Assembly: GCA_963765075.1 (NCBI GenBank)
Contig: CAVXVA010000008.1
Coordinates: 1-64,000, forward strand
Direction: 5' to 3'
Origin: JAENVU01 sp963765075
GTDB taxonomy: Bacteria > Actinomycetota > Acidimicrobiia > IMCC26256 > JAENVU01
Length of the DNA: 64,000 nt
The translations under genes were made by a program, and so were the position numbers. Of this stretch, positions 43,011-51,918 are shown piece after piece (the first letter of the stretch is position 1; each line of letters starts with the position of its first letter). Under the pieces are notes generated by a model. It was not told the origin of the DNA and ran no database searches. It saw only the letters and a list, made by a program, of their open reading frames with translations.

Positions 43011-43963
43011 TCGGCACGACGCGGATCGTCCGATGGCGCGGCGTCGCCGCCGCGGAGCTTCGTGCCGGTTCGACGACCGCGGTGGTGGTGCCCGAGCTGG
43101 GCATGCTCGTCGCGTCGTGGAGGGTCGGTGACGCCGAACTCGTCGCTCGGCCCGGCGGGGTTGCCGCCGTGCGGGCCGGCCACACCACCGCGGTGCCGCT
43201 GCTCTACCCGTGGGCCAACCGCTTGGCGCGCCGGTCCTACGCCGCCGCCGGTCGTACCGTCAGTCTGCGCGGTCTCCCGTTGCACACCGATGGCAACGGC
43301 CTGCCGATCCACGGCACGATGGCCGCGCAGCCCGCCTGGACGATCGCTGCGGCCGGCCGCGGTCGACTCCGGGCGCGGTTCGATTTCGGCGCGCGTCCGG
43401 ACCTCCTCGCATCGTTTCCGTTTCCGCACGAGTTGGAGGTCGCGGTCTCGGTGGCGCCGGGGCGCTTGACCGTGGAGACGACCGTGATCGCGAGCGGTGG
43501 GTGCGCAGTGCCGGTCTCGTTCGGGTGGCATCCCTATTGGCAGCTGCCCTCGCCGCGTCGGCGGTGGTCGGTGCAGCTGGCGCCGGCCGGGCATATCGAA
43601 CTCGATCGGCGAGGTCTGCCAACGGGTCGGGTCGCCGCACCGAACTCGGGACCTCGTTCGCTCGCAAGTGCCGCGTTCGACGACCTGTTCCGTTTCGTCG
43701 CGGACCGGCGGGTGGCGTTGACCGACGGCGAGCACCGCCTGGATCTCGAACTCGACGGCGGCTACCCCTATTGCCAGATCTACGCCCCGCCGGACGCGCG
43801 GTTCTGTTGCCTTGAACCGATGACCGCGCCGACGAACGCGCTCGTCACGGGGGATCACCAGGTCGTCGCTGCGGGCGACTCCTTCTCGGGCCGGTTCCGT
43901 GCGTCGTTCACGTCGACCGGATCGCGCGGCTCCTCCACCCGGGCATCGCTCGCCGCGCGATGA
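43007..43963 (+). CDS. Aldose 1-epimerase family protein
   Basis: 318 residues. Galactose mutarotase-like fold: VPLLYPWANRLAR near the N-terminus, catalytic-type His in LPIHGTMA and in VSFGWHPYW, and a late CLEPMTAPTNAL block where the catalytic Glu of mutarotases sits. Interconverts anomers of hexoses or modified sugars. Translationally coupled (ATGA) to both the kinase upstream and the glycosylase downstream. Confidence 0.88.
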   Translation: MIGTTRIVRWRGVAAAELRAGSTTAVVVPELGMLVASWRVGDAELVARPGGVAAVRAGHTTAVPLLYPWANRLARRSYAAAGRTVSLRGLPLHTDGNGLPIHGTMAAQPAWTIAAAGRGRLRARFDFGARPDLLASFPFPHELEVAVSVAPGRLTVETTVIASGGCAVPVSFGWHPYWQLPSPRRRWSVQLAPAGHIELDRRGLPTGRVAAPNSGPRSLASAAFDDLFRFVADRRVALTDGEHRLDLELDGGYPYCQIYAPPDARFCCLEPMTAPTNALVTGDHQVVAAGDSFSGRFRASFTSTGSRGSSTRASLAAR

Positions 43964-44856
43964 GCATCCGCCGGATCCCGCTCGACGGTCCCATCGAACT
44001 GGCCGCCACCCTCGCACCGCTCCGGCGTGGTCCGCACGACCCGCGGTTCGTGATCGGGCCGACCGAGTGTTGGCGCGCGACGCACACGCCGGAGGGTGCT
44101 GCCACCCAACGGATCCAGGTCGTCGCCGGCGGCGTAGAGGTCGAGGCGTTCGGCCCCGGCGCCGCGACCCTCCTCGAACAGGCTCCGGATCTGGTCGGTG
44201 CGTCCGACACCGGACACGAGTTCGTGCCGAGCGACGGGAGGATTTCCGGACTGCATCGCCGGTATGCCGGTCTGCGATTGACGAGCGCGGGCAACCCGGT
44301 CGAACTCATGGTGCCCACCATCCTCGAACAGAAGGTCACGTCGATCGAGGCCCACCGCGCCTACTCGAGGTTGGTGCGCGCCCACGGCGCGCCCGCGCCC
44401 GGCCCGCTCGAACTCATGCTTCCGCCGACTGCGGCCGAGTTGGCCGCACTGCCGTCCTTCGCCTGGCATGCGTGTGGCGTCGAACGGCGGCGCGCCGACA
44501 CCGTCCGTGAGGTGTGCACCCGGGCTGTCGCGATCGAACGACTCGCGACCAAAGGGTCGGTCGAGTTCCAGGCGAAGATCCAATCGATCCCGGGGATCGG
44601 CCGGTGGACGGCCACCTCGGTTGCGCTCGCGACCTTCGGCGACCCCGACGCCGTGGTCGTCGGCGACTATCACCTGCCCGCGTTCGTCGCGTGGAACCTC
44701 GAGGGTGAACGGGAGGCCGACGACGCGCGGATGCTCGAACTCCTCGAACCGTTCCGCCCGCATCGCGCGCGCGTCGTCGCGCTCTTGGGCAAGGAGGGTG
44801 CGCACCCGCCCCGGCGTGCCCCCAAGCGGGCCCTGCGCGACATCCGCCGCATCTGA
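43960..44856 (+). CDS. AlkA-like DNA-3-methyladenine glycosylase (HhH-GPD)
   Basis: 298 residues. An N-terminal AlkA-like sheet domain, then the helix-hairpin-helix IPGIGRWTATSVALA (210-224) and catalytic Asp236 in VVVGDYHLP, followed by a C-terminal basic tail (APKRALRDIRRI). MVPTILEQKVTS is another family block. Removes alkylated bases to start base excision repair. No methyltransferase (Ada) domain. Confidence 0.88.
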   Translation: MSIRRIPLDGPIELAATLAPLRRGPHDPRFVIGPTECWRATHTPEGAATQRIQVVAGGVEVEAFGPGAATLLEQAPDLVGASDTGHEFVPSDGRISGLHRRYAGLRLTSAGNPVELMVPTILEQKVTSIEAHRAYSRLVRAHGAPAPGPLELMLPPTAAELAALPSFAWHACGVERRRADTVREVCTRAVAIERLATKGSVEFQAKIQSIPGIGRWTATSVALATFGDPDAVVVGDYHLPAFVAWNLEGEREADDARMLELLEPFRPHRARVVALLGKEGAHPPRRAPKRALRDIRRI

Positions 44857-44922
44857 CGCATCGAGCATCGACGCGGGAACTGTGCCCGGAGCGGCGGGAG
44901 GTCCCCTGTACGATGCGCGGTC

Positions 44923-45852
44923 GTGCCATCCATCGCCTTTTTCGGACCCCCAGGGACCTTCGCCGAGGAGGCACTCCTGACTCAGCCCGACCTCGCCGCG
45001 GCCGACCGCACGCCGATCGCGTCGATCCCCGACATCGTCGCGGCCGTCGGTGCCGGGGAGTACGAGCTGGGGTTCGTGCCGATCGAGAACTCGATCGAAG
45101 GTTCGGTCTCGGTCACGCTCGACACGCTCGCGTTCGAGAGCGAGCTGCTCATCCAACGCGAGATCGACCTCCCCATCTCGATGGGCCTGTTCGCGAAGCC
45201 GGGGACCAAGCTGGCCGACGTCAAACAGGTGCTGTCCTTTCCCATCGCGGCCGCGCAATGCCGGAGCTTCCTGCGCGCGAAGTTGCCCGACGCCGCGTTC
45301 GTCGCTGCGAACTCCACGGCCGACGCATCGGCGACGGTGGCGAAGTCCAAGCGGGCCGACAACGCCGCGATCGGCAACCCACTCGCCGCGAAGATCTACG
45401 GCCTGAAGGTCCTCGCCCGCGAGATCGCCGATCACCCCGAGAACCAGACCCGCTTCGTCGTCGTCGGTCACGGCATCCCGGCGCCGACCGGTCACGACAA
45501 GACCTCGATCGTCTGCTTCCAGCGGGCCGACCGACCGGGGTCTCTGCTCGCGATGCTCCAGGAGTTCGCGGCCCGGCGCATCAACCTCACCAAGCTCGAG
45601 TCGCGCCCCACGAAGAAGAACCTCGGCGACTACTGCTTCTTCATCGACATCGAGGGCCACATCACCGACGAGTTGGTCGCCGACTGTCTGCGGACCCTTG
45701 CCGCGAAGGTCGCGCACGTGAAGTATCTGGGCTCGTACCCGGTGGCCGGCCTCGATGGTCACGCTCGTCGCAGCGCCGCGACCAAGGCATGGCGCGACGC
45801 CGACTCGTGGCTGGCCGATCTGCGCAGCCGAATCCGCGACGAGGAAGGGTGA
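44923..45852 (+). CDS. pheA: Prephenate dehydratase
   Basis: 309 residues from GTG 44923. Prephenate dehydratase domain with IAFFGPPGTFAEEAL, GFVPIENSIEGSV, the substrate-binding TRF (NQTRFVVV) and an ACT regulatory domain (about 200-280; TSIVCFQRADRPGSLLAML, LTKLESRPTKKNLGDYCFF) with the ESRP phenylalanine-binding motif. Converts prephenate to phenylpyruvate, feedback-inhibited by phenylalanine. serS starts eight bases later. Confidence 0.95.
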   Translation: MPSIAFFGPPGTFAEEALLTQPDLAAADRTPIASIPDIVAAVGAGEYELGFVPIENSIEGSVSVTLDTLAFESELLIQREIDLPISMGLFAKPGTKLADVKQVLSFPIAAAQCRSFLRAKLPDAAFVAANSTADASATVAKSKRADNAAIGNPLAAKIYGLKVLAREIADHPENQTRFVVVGHGIPAPTGHDKTSIVCFQRADRPGSLLAMLQEFAARRINLTKLESRPTKKNLGDYCFFIDIEGHITDELVADCLRTLAAKVAHVKYLGSYPVAGLDGHARRSAATKAWRDADSWLADLRSRIRDEEG

Positions 45853-45859
45853 GCCGCTC

Positions 45860-47110
45860 GTGATCGACCTCAAGCGACTCCGCGACGAGCCTGATTACCG
45901 CACCGGCATCGAACGCAAGCGGGTGCGCGCCGGCCTGATCGACGAACTCCTCGCCGCCGACGCCGCGCACCGAGCGCTGCTCACCGAGGTGGAGGAGCTG
46001 CGCGCTCGCCAGAATGCCGCGTCGAAGGAGATCGGCCAGGCCGCTCCGGACGAACGGCCCGCCAAGATCGCGGCGGCCGGCGAGCTGAAGGAGGATCTGG
46101 CAGCACGCGAGCCCGAGCTCGCGGTCGCCGAGGCCGCGGTGCGCATGCTCGCGCTCAACGTGCCGAACCCGGCCGACGCCTCGGTCCCCGACGGCGGGGA
46201 AGACGAGGGCGACGTCCTGCGCACGGTGGGAACCGCCGGCAACGCCCCGCCACTCGATCACGCCGCGTTCGCCGAGGCGATGGGATTCGTCGATTCCGAT
46301 CGCGGCGCCGAAGTCGGCGGCTCGCGGTTCGCGTACGTGATGCGCGAAGCCGTGCTGCTCGAGATGGCGTTGGTGCAGTGGGTGTTCGGCCAGTTGGTGA
46401 GCGAAGGTTTCATCCCGGTCGCGCCGCCGGTGCTCGTGCGCGAACACGTGATGGAGGAGGCCGGGTTCTTCCCGACCGACCGCAACCAGGTGTACGACCT
46501 CCCCGAAGACGAGCTGTTCCTGGTGGGCACGAGCGAGGTGCCGCTCTCCGCGCTGCATCGTGGTGATTTGTTGGATCGGTCGAGCATGCCGCGGCGCTAC
46601 GCCGGGTTCTCCACCAACTTCCGGCGCGAGGCCGGCACGTACGGCAAGGACACCCGCGGCATCTTTCGGGTCCATCAGTTCGACAAGGTCGAGATGTTTG
46701 CGTTCGTCCCGCCGGAAGACTCCGACGCGGAGCACGAACGGATCCTGGCGATCGAGGAACGCATCATCGGCGGGTTGGGCCTGCCGTACCGAGTGGTCGA
46801 CATCGCCGCCGGCGACCTCGGCGCGGCGGCGGCGAAGAAGTTCGACATCGAGGTGTGGCTACCGTCCGAGGGTCGCTACCGCGAGGCCACGAGTTGCTCG
46901 AACTACCGCGACTTCTCGGCCCGTCGACTCAAGACCCGGGTGCGGACCGACTCCGGGACCGAACTCGTCCACACGCTCAACGGCACCGCGTGTGCGATCA
47001 GCCGGACGCTCGTCTACCTGTTCGAGCACTACCAGCAGGCCGATGGATCCTTCGCCGTCCCCGACGTGCTGATTCCCTCCGCCGGTTTCGCGACCGTCCC
47101 CGCCCGGTAG
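45860..47110 (+). CDS. serS: Serine-tRNA ligase
   Basis: 416 residues from GTG 45860 (MIDLKRLRDEPDYR). An N-terminal coiled-coil arm for the long variable arm of tRNA-Ser (about 25-100) and the class II core: motif 2 FSTNFRREAGTYGKDTRG, preceding GTSEVPLSALH, and motif 3-type residues near the end (NGTACAISRTLVYLFEHYQ). EATSCSNYRDFSARR binds serine and ATP. Full length. A tRNA-Ser gene lies about 1 kb downstream. Confidence 0.97.
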   Translation: MIDLKRLRDEPDYRTGIERKRVRAGLIDELLAADAAHRALLTEVEELRARQNAASKEIGQAAPDERPAKIAAAGELKEDLAAREPELAVAEAAVRMLALNVPNPADASVPDGGEDEGDVLRTVGTAGNAPPLDHAAFAEAMGFVDSDRGAEVGGSRFAYVMREAVLLEMALVQWVFGQLVSEGFIPVAPPVLVREHVMEEAGFFPTDRNQVYDLPEDELFLVGTSEVPLSALHRGDLLDRSSMPRRYAGFSTNFRREAGTYGKDTRGIFRVHQFDKVEMFAFVPPEDSDAEHERILAIEERIIGGLGLPYRVVDIAAGDLGAAAAKKFDIEVWLPSEGRYREATSCSNYRDFSARRLKTRVRTDSGTELVHTLNGTACAISRTLVYLFEHYQQADGSFAVPDVLIPSAGFATVPAR

Positions 47111-47119
47111 CCTTTTTCC

Positions 47120-48068
47120 GTGGCCGGACTTGGAACCAACGACCCCTGCTGGTGCGGCAGCGGCATCAAGTACAAGAAGTGCCACCGCAATCGTGACGAA
47201 CCGGTGCGCGCCGGTGCCGTCGGACCCTGGCGCGAGGTTCCGCCCGAGATCGTCCGGCCGCCCTACGTGGAGACCGATGGTTGGCCACGCGGTCGAGATG
47301 AACCGCTCGTCAAGACTCCCGAGATCATCGAGCGCGATGCGCAAGGCCGGCTTGGCTGCCGGCGAAGTGCTCGACACGGTCGGCGCGGCGGTGGCGGCCG
47401 GCGTCACCACCGATCACCTCGACGAGGTCGCGCACCACGCGTACATCGAACGAGGCGGGTACCCGAGCACGCTCGGCTACAAGGGGTACGAGAAGTCGGT
47501 GTGTACCTCGGTCAACGAGGTGATCTGTCACGGCATCCCCGACGACCGCGCGTTGCGCGACGGCGACATCGTGAATGTCGACGTCACGATCTATCTGGAC
47601 GGGGTGCACGGCGATTCCAACGCCACGTTCGCCGTAGGTGAGATCGACCCCCGGTCGACCGAACTGATCCGGGTGACCAAGGAATCGCTCTACCTCGGCA
47701 TCGAAGCGGTGAAACCGGGCGCGCCCGTCTACGCGATCGGCCGGGCGATCCAACAGCATGCGGAATCGCATGGCTTCGGTGTGGTGCGCAGCTTCTGCGG
47801 CCACGCGATCGGCCGGGAGTTCCACGGCGGGCTTTCGATCCCGCACTACGAGGAGCGGGCCGCGTCGATGCTCCTCGAACCGGGGATGACCTTCACGATC
47901 GAGCCGATGATCACGATGGGCTCGTACCGCGAGCGGCTGTGGTCCGACGGGTGGACTGCCGTCACGAGCGATGGTCTGCGGACCGCGCAGTTCGAGCACA
48001 CCTTGGTGGTGACCGACGACGGTGCGGAGATCCTCACCCCGTCCGAAGTGCTGCCGCTGACGCTCTGA
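47120..48068 (+). CDS. map: Type I methionine aminopeptidase with N-terminal SEC-C zinc motif, single frameshift
   Basis: The first frame (GTG 47120) encodes NDPCWCGSGIKYKKCHRN, a SEC-C zinc motif, and leads to KTPEIIER; one extra G near 47337 moves the rest to another frame: MRKAGLAAGEVLDTVGAAV through LVVTDDGAEILTP. Metal ligands: VNVDVTIYLDGVHGDSN (two Asp), GHAIGREFH, FTIEPM and FEHTLVV. About 315 residues after correction. Removes initiator methionine; SEC-C-linked forms are typical of actinobacteria. An essential activity, so the shift is probably an error. Confidence 0.9.
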
Positions 48069-48091
48069 TCCCGTAGCCTGCGAGGACTTCG

Positions 48092-48174
48092 GGAGGGGTG
48101 CCGGAGTGGACGAACGGGACGGTCTTGAAAACCGTTGAGCGCAAGCTCCGTGGGTTCGAATCCCACTCCCTCCG
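48092..48174 (+). tRNA. tRNA-Ser (UGA)
   Basis: Acceptor GGAGGGG (48092-48098) pairs with TCCCTCC (48167-48173), discriminator G48174. Anticodon stem ACGGT/ACCGT encloses CTTGAAA with anticodon TGA; long variable arm (TGAGCGCAAGCTCC) and T-loop TTCGAAT. The gene-poor accessory region begins right after it, as at many integration sites, but I found no repeat of the tRNA 3' end downstream. Confidence 0.96.
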
Positions 48175-48328
48175 CTTTTGGCTGTGGGGCGAGCGTCACC
48201 CCTGGTCGCAGGGCTCGGCGACCTACCGATCGCTCGGTGGGTGATCGGAACTCTTTCAAACCCTCACCCGACACGGTGGCTGCGCGTCCCAGTATCCGAT
48301 CGCGGGTCGACTCCACGGGTCGGCCCGA

Positions 48329-49309
48329 TCAATCCATCAGCAGCCGTCGCAGCTTCGGGGAGACTCCGTGAAAGAAGGCTGAGCCACCCATCGCCTCCGA
48401 CAGGTGAAGCGTGCCGTTGTTGTCCAGCACCCGGAGCACGTGAAGCACGAGCAGTCGAGAATGACCGACAGTTTCTGTGATCTGCTCATCACTGCCTTCC
48501 CCGAGATTGACAACGGCGGCGCACACCTCGTCCGCTGCGGCGCTGTAGTTCGGTAGGAAGGTGGTGAAGTACTGGTCGAGGCCGAGCAGGGTGATCTGGA
48601 AGGAATGCATCCCTTCCAAGCCGGCCGCGAGGGTGCGGTGCAGCTTGATGAGGCCGTCGTGGTCGAGCACCTCAAGCGAGTCCACCAAGGTGTCCTGATC
48701 GACATCGAGCTTCCGAAGCTCCTCCGCGAAGCTCTTGGTGTCGAAGTGTTCACCGAAGTCACGGTCTGCTTCGTCGCCGATTGCCTTGAGGATGGTGCTG
48801 TCGATGAGATTCAAGCCCGGGACTTGATCCACCTCGCTGTCGGCAAAAGGCGGGACCGGGCCGAGCGGTGGTCGGGACGAGCCGCCGAACAACAGCTGAG
48901 CGATGCGACGAGCGGCTACCGGCGCCTCGGCATCAGTGACCGGTACGTGAACCAGGTGTCGGATCGCCACCGGGAGATCTGAAACCTCCAGCCCGTCGAG
49001 GACGATGGGGATGAGCCGACTGTTGGTGTTGATTCGCTGGACAACGGCAGCGTCAAGTTCCTCCTTGACCCAGCGCCGATCGAGACTCAGGTTCGAGATC
49101 ACCACGATGACGGCTCCAGCTTCGCCTATGCCTTCAGTAAAGATCTTGTCGACCAACGAGTCGCCCGGCTGCATTTCCCATACGTCGAGCCATGCATCGA
49201 CGCCTTCGGCTCGAAGGGCTTCGGCGAAGGCCAAGACGAAGCGGTCCTTGTCCTCGGTCGCGTGGCTGACAAAGGCCTTGGGACGTGCCGGGTCGCTTAC
49301 AGCTTGCAC
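48329..49309 (-). CDS. TIR domain-containing protein
   Basis: 326 residues from GTG 49309, chosen because AAGGAGG lies nine bases upstream. TIR domain (about 10-140): KAFVSHATEDKDRF, VDAWLDVWEMQPGDSL, VIVVISNLSLDRRWVKEELD; the Glu83/Glu84 pair after RRWVK is where catalytic Glu sits in NAD-cleaving bacterial TIRs. The C-terminal 180 residues, mostly helical, have no family I recognise (GLNLIDSTILKAIGDEADRD, LRVLDNNGTLHLSEAM). Divergent from an HNH protein with a 118-bp shared promoter region. A defence role (NAD depletion) is the main hypothesis; signalling is possible. Confidence 0.85.
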   Translation of the reverse strand: MQAVSDPARPKAFVSHATEDKDRFVLAFAEALRAEGVDAWLDVWEMQPGDSLVDKIFTEGIGEAGAVIVVISNLSLDRRWVKEELDAAVVQRINTNSRLIPIVLDGLEVSDLPVAIRHLVHVPVTDAEAPVAARRIAQLLFGGSSRPPLGPVPPFADSEVDQVPGLNLIDSTILKAIGDEADRDFGEHFDTKSFAEELRKLDVDQDTLVDSLEVLDHDGLIKLHRTLAAGLEGMHSFQITLLGLDQYFTTFLPNYSAAADEVCAAVVNLGEGSDEQITETVGHSRLLVLHVLRVLDNNGTLHLSEAMGGSAFFHGVSPKLRRLLMD

Positions 49310-49427
49310 GAAGATCGCCTCCTTCCCATCCGATGATCTGGCCGAACTTAAGGCTACGACGACGGTGCGACACACCTGCTCGGTGCATCCGGGGGTGGCG
49401 CTCATCATCGTGTGCGAGGCTTCGGTG

Positions 49428-50114
49428 ATGGCCGGCCCGGGACTCACCACCATCAAGATGCTCTTTGCCCGCTCGTGTAACCGGTGCGCGTTTCCGGGAT
49501 GCGATCTGAGGCTTGCCGACCCGCAGTGGAAGGGAGTCCAAGCCGACATCGCCCACATCCGTGGAGAGAACCCGGGCTCGGCGCGGTACGCCCCGGACAT
49601 GAGCGACGAGGAGCGCAACGCTCCCGACAACCTCGTTCTGCTGTGCCCGAACCATCACCGCGAGATCGACCGGCTGGCGCCGCAGGACTGGTCGGCTGAA
49701 CAGCTGATGCAGATCAAGCTCGACCACGAGTCGCGCTGTGACAACCCAACCTGGGCATCCGAGTCGCTTCTGGAGCACTACGCATCGATGCTCGCCTCCG
49801 AGATCGCACCTCAGATGGCTGGGGATCGCCCGAGGGCCAGGCTCATCATCGAGGACGGCGAGGGGCAGTCGTTCGTCGTCGTCAACATCGGTGAGGCCGA
49901 TGCGCTACGGGTGCGGATCGAGGACGCCTCGCCTGAGGGAACAGGCGGATTGCTCCGCCTCGAAGAGAATGAAGTCGCTCGCCTCTCACCAGGCGGGCGA
50001 TGGAGGGCCGGCCTCTACATTCGAACGTTCGGAGATCATGGCCAGTCGGTCGCACGTGTCGTATGGGACGACGATTCCGGCCAGACCCACGACGCCGAGT
50101 TCCCAATGGGGTAG
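49428..50114 (+). CDS. HNH-type nuclease domain protein with novel C-terminal domain
   Basis: 228 residues from ATG 49428. Zinc-finger HNH module: CNRCAFPGC (17-25), IAHIRGENPGSARYAP (His43), NLVLLCPNHHREID (Cys73, His76, His77). After a helical linker a compact C-terminal domain (about 135-228) reads RLIIEDGEGQSFVVVNIGEA and GRWRAGLYIRTFGD, probably a beta-sandwich; it is not recognisable as SAVED or another known sensor. Divergent to the TIR gene. Probably a DNA-cutting effector or a mobile-element nuclease. Confidence 0.8.
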   Translation: MAGPGLTTIKMLFARSCNRCAFPGCDLRLADPQWKGVQADIAHIRGENPGSARYAPDMSDEERNAPDNLVLLCPNHHREIDRLAPQDWSAEQLMQIKLDHESRCDNPTWASESLLEHYASMLASEIAPQMAGDRPRARLIIEDGEGQSFVVVNIGEADALRVRIEDASPEGTGGLLRLEENEVARLSPGGRWRAGLYIRTFGDHGQSVARVVWDDDSGQTHDAEFPMG

Positions 50115-50197
50115 AGGTCGATCCGTACTAGGGAGAAGGCGTCCCGGTCCGTCGAATCGACCCTGAACGCCCCCGCTCCGCACCGAGATTGCCAGCG

Positions 50198-50278
50198 CGC
50201 TGTTGCCACTCGGTCCGGAAGCAGTCGAGCGAGGTACGACGGTCGTGCAGCGCGTCGAGCTGATTCGGATTTCGGATC
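50198..50278. repeat. Imperfect direct repeat, copy 1
   Basis: About 80% identical to 50520-50599. Both copies share CGCTGTTGCCA, GTCCGGAAG, AGTCGAGCGAGGTA and an ending of the type GGATTTnnGATC. Spacing is 322 bp between starts. No known element recognised. Confidence 0.65.
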
Positions 50279-50519
50279 GGGTTCTCCGGCGGGCGGGGCG
50301 AACTCGAACCTGTAGCAACTCAAGGTGGCTCGACAGCGATACACGCTGCGGGCTAAGCGGCCCAGTTTCTGCAGCCGTGGTTGACGCTCGGTCATCACCT
50401 ACGTACGAGCGGATGGCCGACGCTGCACGACGGATGGAGATCCAGGTCAGAACAGGTTCAGCACTTGCGCGAACCGCTCGTATGTGGCGAGCACACTCGC
50501 GCGCGCCGAGGTGCCCACA

Positions 50520-50599
50520 CGCTGTTGCCAGCTCGTCCGGAAGAAGTCGAGCGAGGTATGGCGACCGGCCAGCGAGGCGACTGATCAGGATTTTAGATC
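50520..50599. repeat. Imperfect direct repeat, copy 2
   Basis: Second copy of the 80-bp segment at 50198-50278, with scattered substitutions and one or two small indels, in the same orientation. Confidence 0.65.
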
Positions 50600-50632
50600 T
50601 GTTTCGAACCCAGGCCGAGAAAAACGGGGGTC

Positions 50633-50650
50633 GAGTGCGCTTGCGCACTC
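50633..50650. repeat. Short palindrome
   Basis: GAGTGCGC-TT-GCGCACTC is an 8-bp perfect inverted repeat. It lies shortly after repeat copy 2, 144 bases before the lipoprotein start; it could be a terminator or a recombination site. Confidence 0.5.
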
Positions 50651-50793
50651 CCTGTTCGTCTTGGCCTGTTGTTGTGTGCGGCTCGATGCCATCGGCTGAC
50701 GAGGTCCCACCATTCCCCGTCTCGGCCCTCGTCAAGTTCGACGAGAGGGCGTCGATACCTCCTCCGACCCACACAACATCGAAAGGCTGGGAT

Positions 50794-51252
50794 ATGGCCA
50801 TCACCCGCATTGCTTCACGCATTGCTCTCATCGGCATTGTGGCGATCTCGTTCGCCGCGTGCTCGAGCGACACCGCCAAGAAGACCGAAGAGAAGCTCGA
50901 GAAGGAAGTCCGCGAGGCCAAGGAGAAGGCTGAGAAGAAGGCGGAAGAGGCGAAGGCGGCCGCTACTGCCGCCGCGAAGAACTCAGCATCCACCCCCGCG
51001 GCGCCGACCTGCGCGACCGAGGCCGAAGCCACCAGTGCGTTGGGGAGCAAGGGCACTGCGACCGGCGCGCCCTTCTGTGAAGACGGCTTCGCCGCCGGCA
51101 GCGCGACCAACGGCGAGTTCGACTTCGCATACGCCCTGCAGAGTTCCGACGGGACCTGGTCGCTGCTGAGCGAGGGAGCCCAGAAGGAGATCTGCACCGT
51201 CAACCCGGGAGGCTTCTCCCAGGAGTTCGTCAACGACGCCTGTGACGATTGA
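50794..51252 (+). CDS. Lysine/glutamate-rich coiled-coil lipoprotein
   Basis: 152 residues from ATG 50794 with ribosome site GAAAGG upstream. Lipoprotein signal ending SFAACSS (Cys23), then a Lys/Glu/Ala-rich coiled coil (about 28-65, KKTEEKLEKEVREAKEKAEK) and a C-terminal domain with two cysteine pairs (PTCATEAE, PFCEDGFA, EICTVNP, DACDD). Family unknown; likely anchored outside the membrane. The lower sense-codon regularity of DNA upstream contrasts with the well-formed gene. Confidence 0.82.
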   Translation: MAITRIASRIALIGIVAISFAACSSDTAKKTEEKLEKEVREAKEKAEKKAEEAKAAATAAAKNSASTPAAPTCATEAEATSALGSKGTATGAPFCEDGFAAGSATNGEFDFAYALQSSDGTWSLLSEGAQKEICTVNPGGFSQEFVNDACDD

Positions 51253-51303
51253 TCACGCACTGAACATCTTCCTATCTCTAGGTGTCCTACCTATGGTTGT
51301 TCC

Positions 51304-51840
51304 ATGGATGGTGCCCAAGAGTTCCTCGCCGCTCCGCCGCTGCAGGTATCGCAGTGGTTCAATACCGACACCCCGATCAGCCTCGGTGACCTCGCCGGTC
51401 GGGTCGTCGCGATCGAAGCGTTCCAGATGTTGTGCCCGGGGTGTGTAAGCCACGGCCTTCCTCAAGCCCAGCGGATCGCCGACAGCTTCGGCGGTGAGGT
51501 GACGGTGCTGGGGTTGCACACCGTGTTCGAGCATCACGAGGCGATGGGCCCCGTGTCGCTGGAGGCGTTCCTGTACGAGTACCGGATCGGGTTCCCCGTC
51601 GGCGTCGATGCCCATGACCAGCCGGGTGGCACCCCGATCACGATGGCGCGTTACCAGCTGCGCGGCACGCCCAGCCTGATCCTGATCGACCGCGCCGGCC
51701 GGATCCGCCTCAACGCCTTCGGTCACGCCGACGACCTCACGGTCGGCGCCGCCCTGGCCCGCCTCATCGACGAACCACCGCCCGGCGACCACTCCGACCC
51801 CGACGACGGGTACCCCGTGCCTACCGAGAGCGAGACCTGA
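51304..51840 (+). CDS. Thioredoxin-fold (TlpA/redoxin-like) protein
   Basis: 178 residues. The thioredoxin fold carries a CPGC active site in FQMLCPGCVSHGLPQAQ (about 43-59) and the cis-Pro segment YQLRGTPSLILIDRAGRIR. No signal peptide, so cytoplasmic. It probably acts as a peroxiredoxin-like or disulfide reductase. Upstream, CCTATCTCTAGG and CCTACCTATGG suggest a possible regulator site, but this is weak. Confidence 0.85.
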   Translation: MDGAQEFLAAPPLQVSQWFNTDTPISLGDLAGRVVAIEAFQMLCPGCVSHGLPQAQRIADSFGGEVTVLGLHTVFEHHEAMGPVSLEAFLYEYRIGFPVGVDAHDQPGGTPITMARYQLRGTPSLILIDRAGRIRLNAFGHADDLTVGAALARLIDEPPPGDHSDPDDGYPVPTESET

Positions 51841-51918
51841 TGACCGTCGATGCTGCCGGCCTCGACCCCGTGGTGTGAGATCCGCGAGACTGCGTTCCCG
51901 ACTTCAGAGGAGCATGCC

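Larger units (their letters stand above)
50115..50793. other. Gene-poor stretch of about 680 bp with a degenerate duplicated segment
   Basis: No frame here looks like a real protein: open frames on both strands are unconserved and mutually antisense. The stretch holds two imperfect copies of an 80-bp segment (50198-50278 and 50520-50599), a near-perfect palindrome (50633-50650) and an AT-richer patch (about 50585-50630), and ends with the ribosome site of the lipoprotein gene. It looks like decayed mobile or recombination-derived DNA. Confidence 0.6.

Noticed and set aside
49005..49427. N-terminal extension of the HNH protein back to 49005
   Set aside because: That frame is antisense to the TIR domain; the ATG at 49428 gives a compact HNH protein with the zinc motif near the start.
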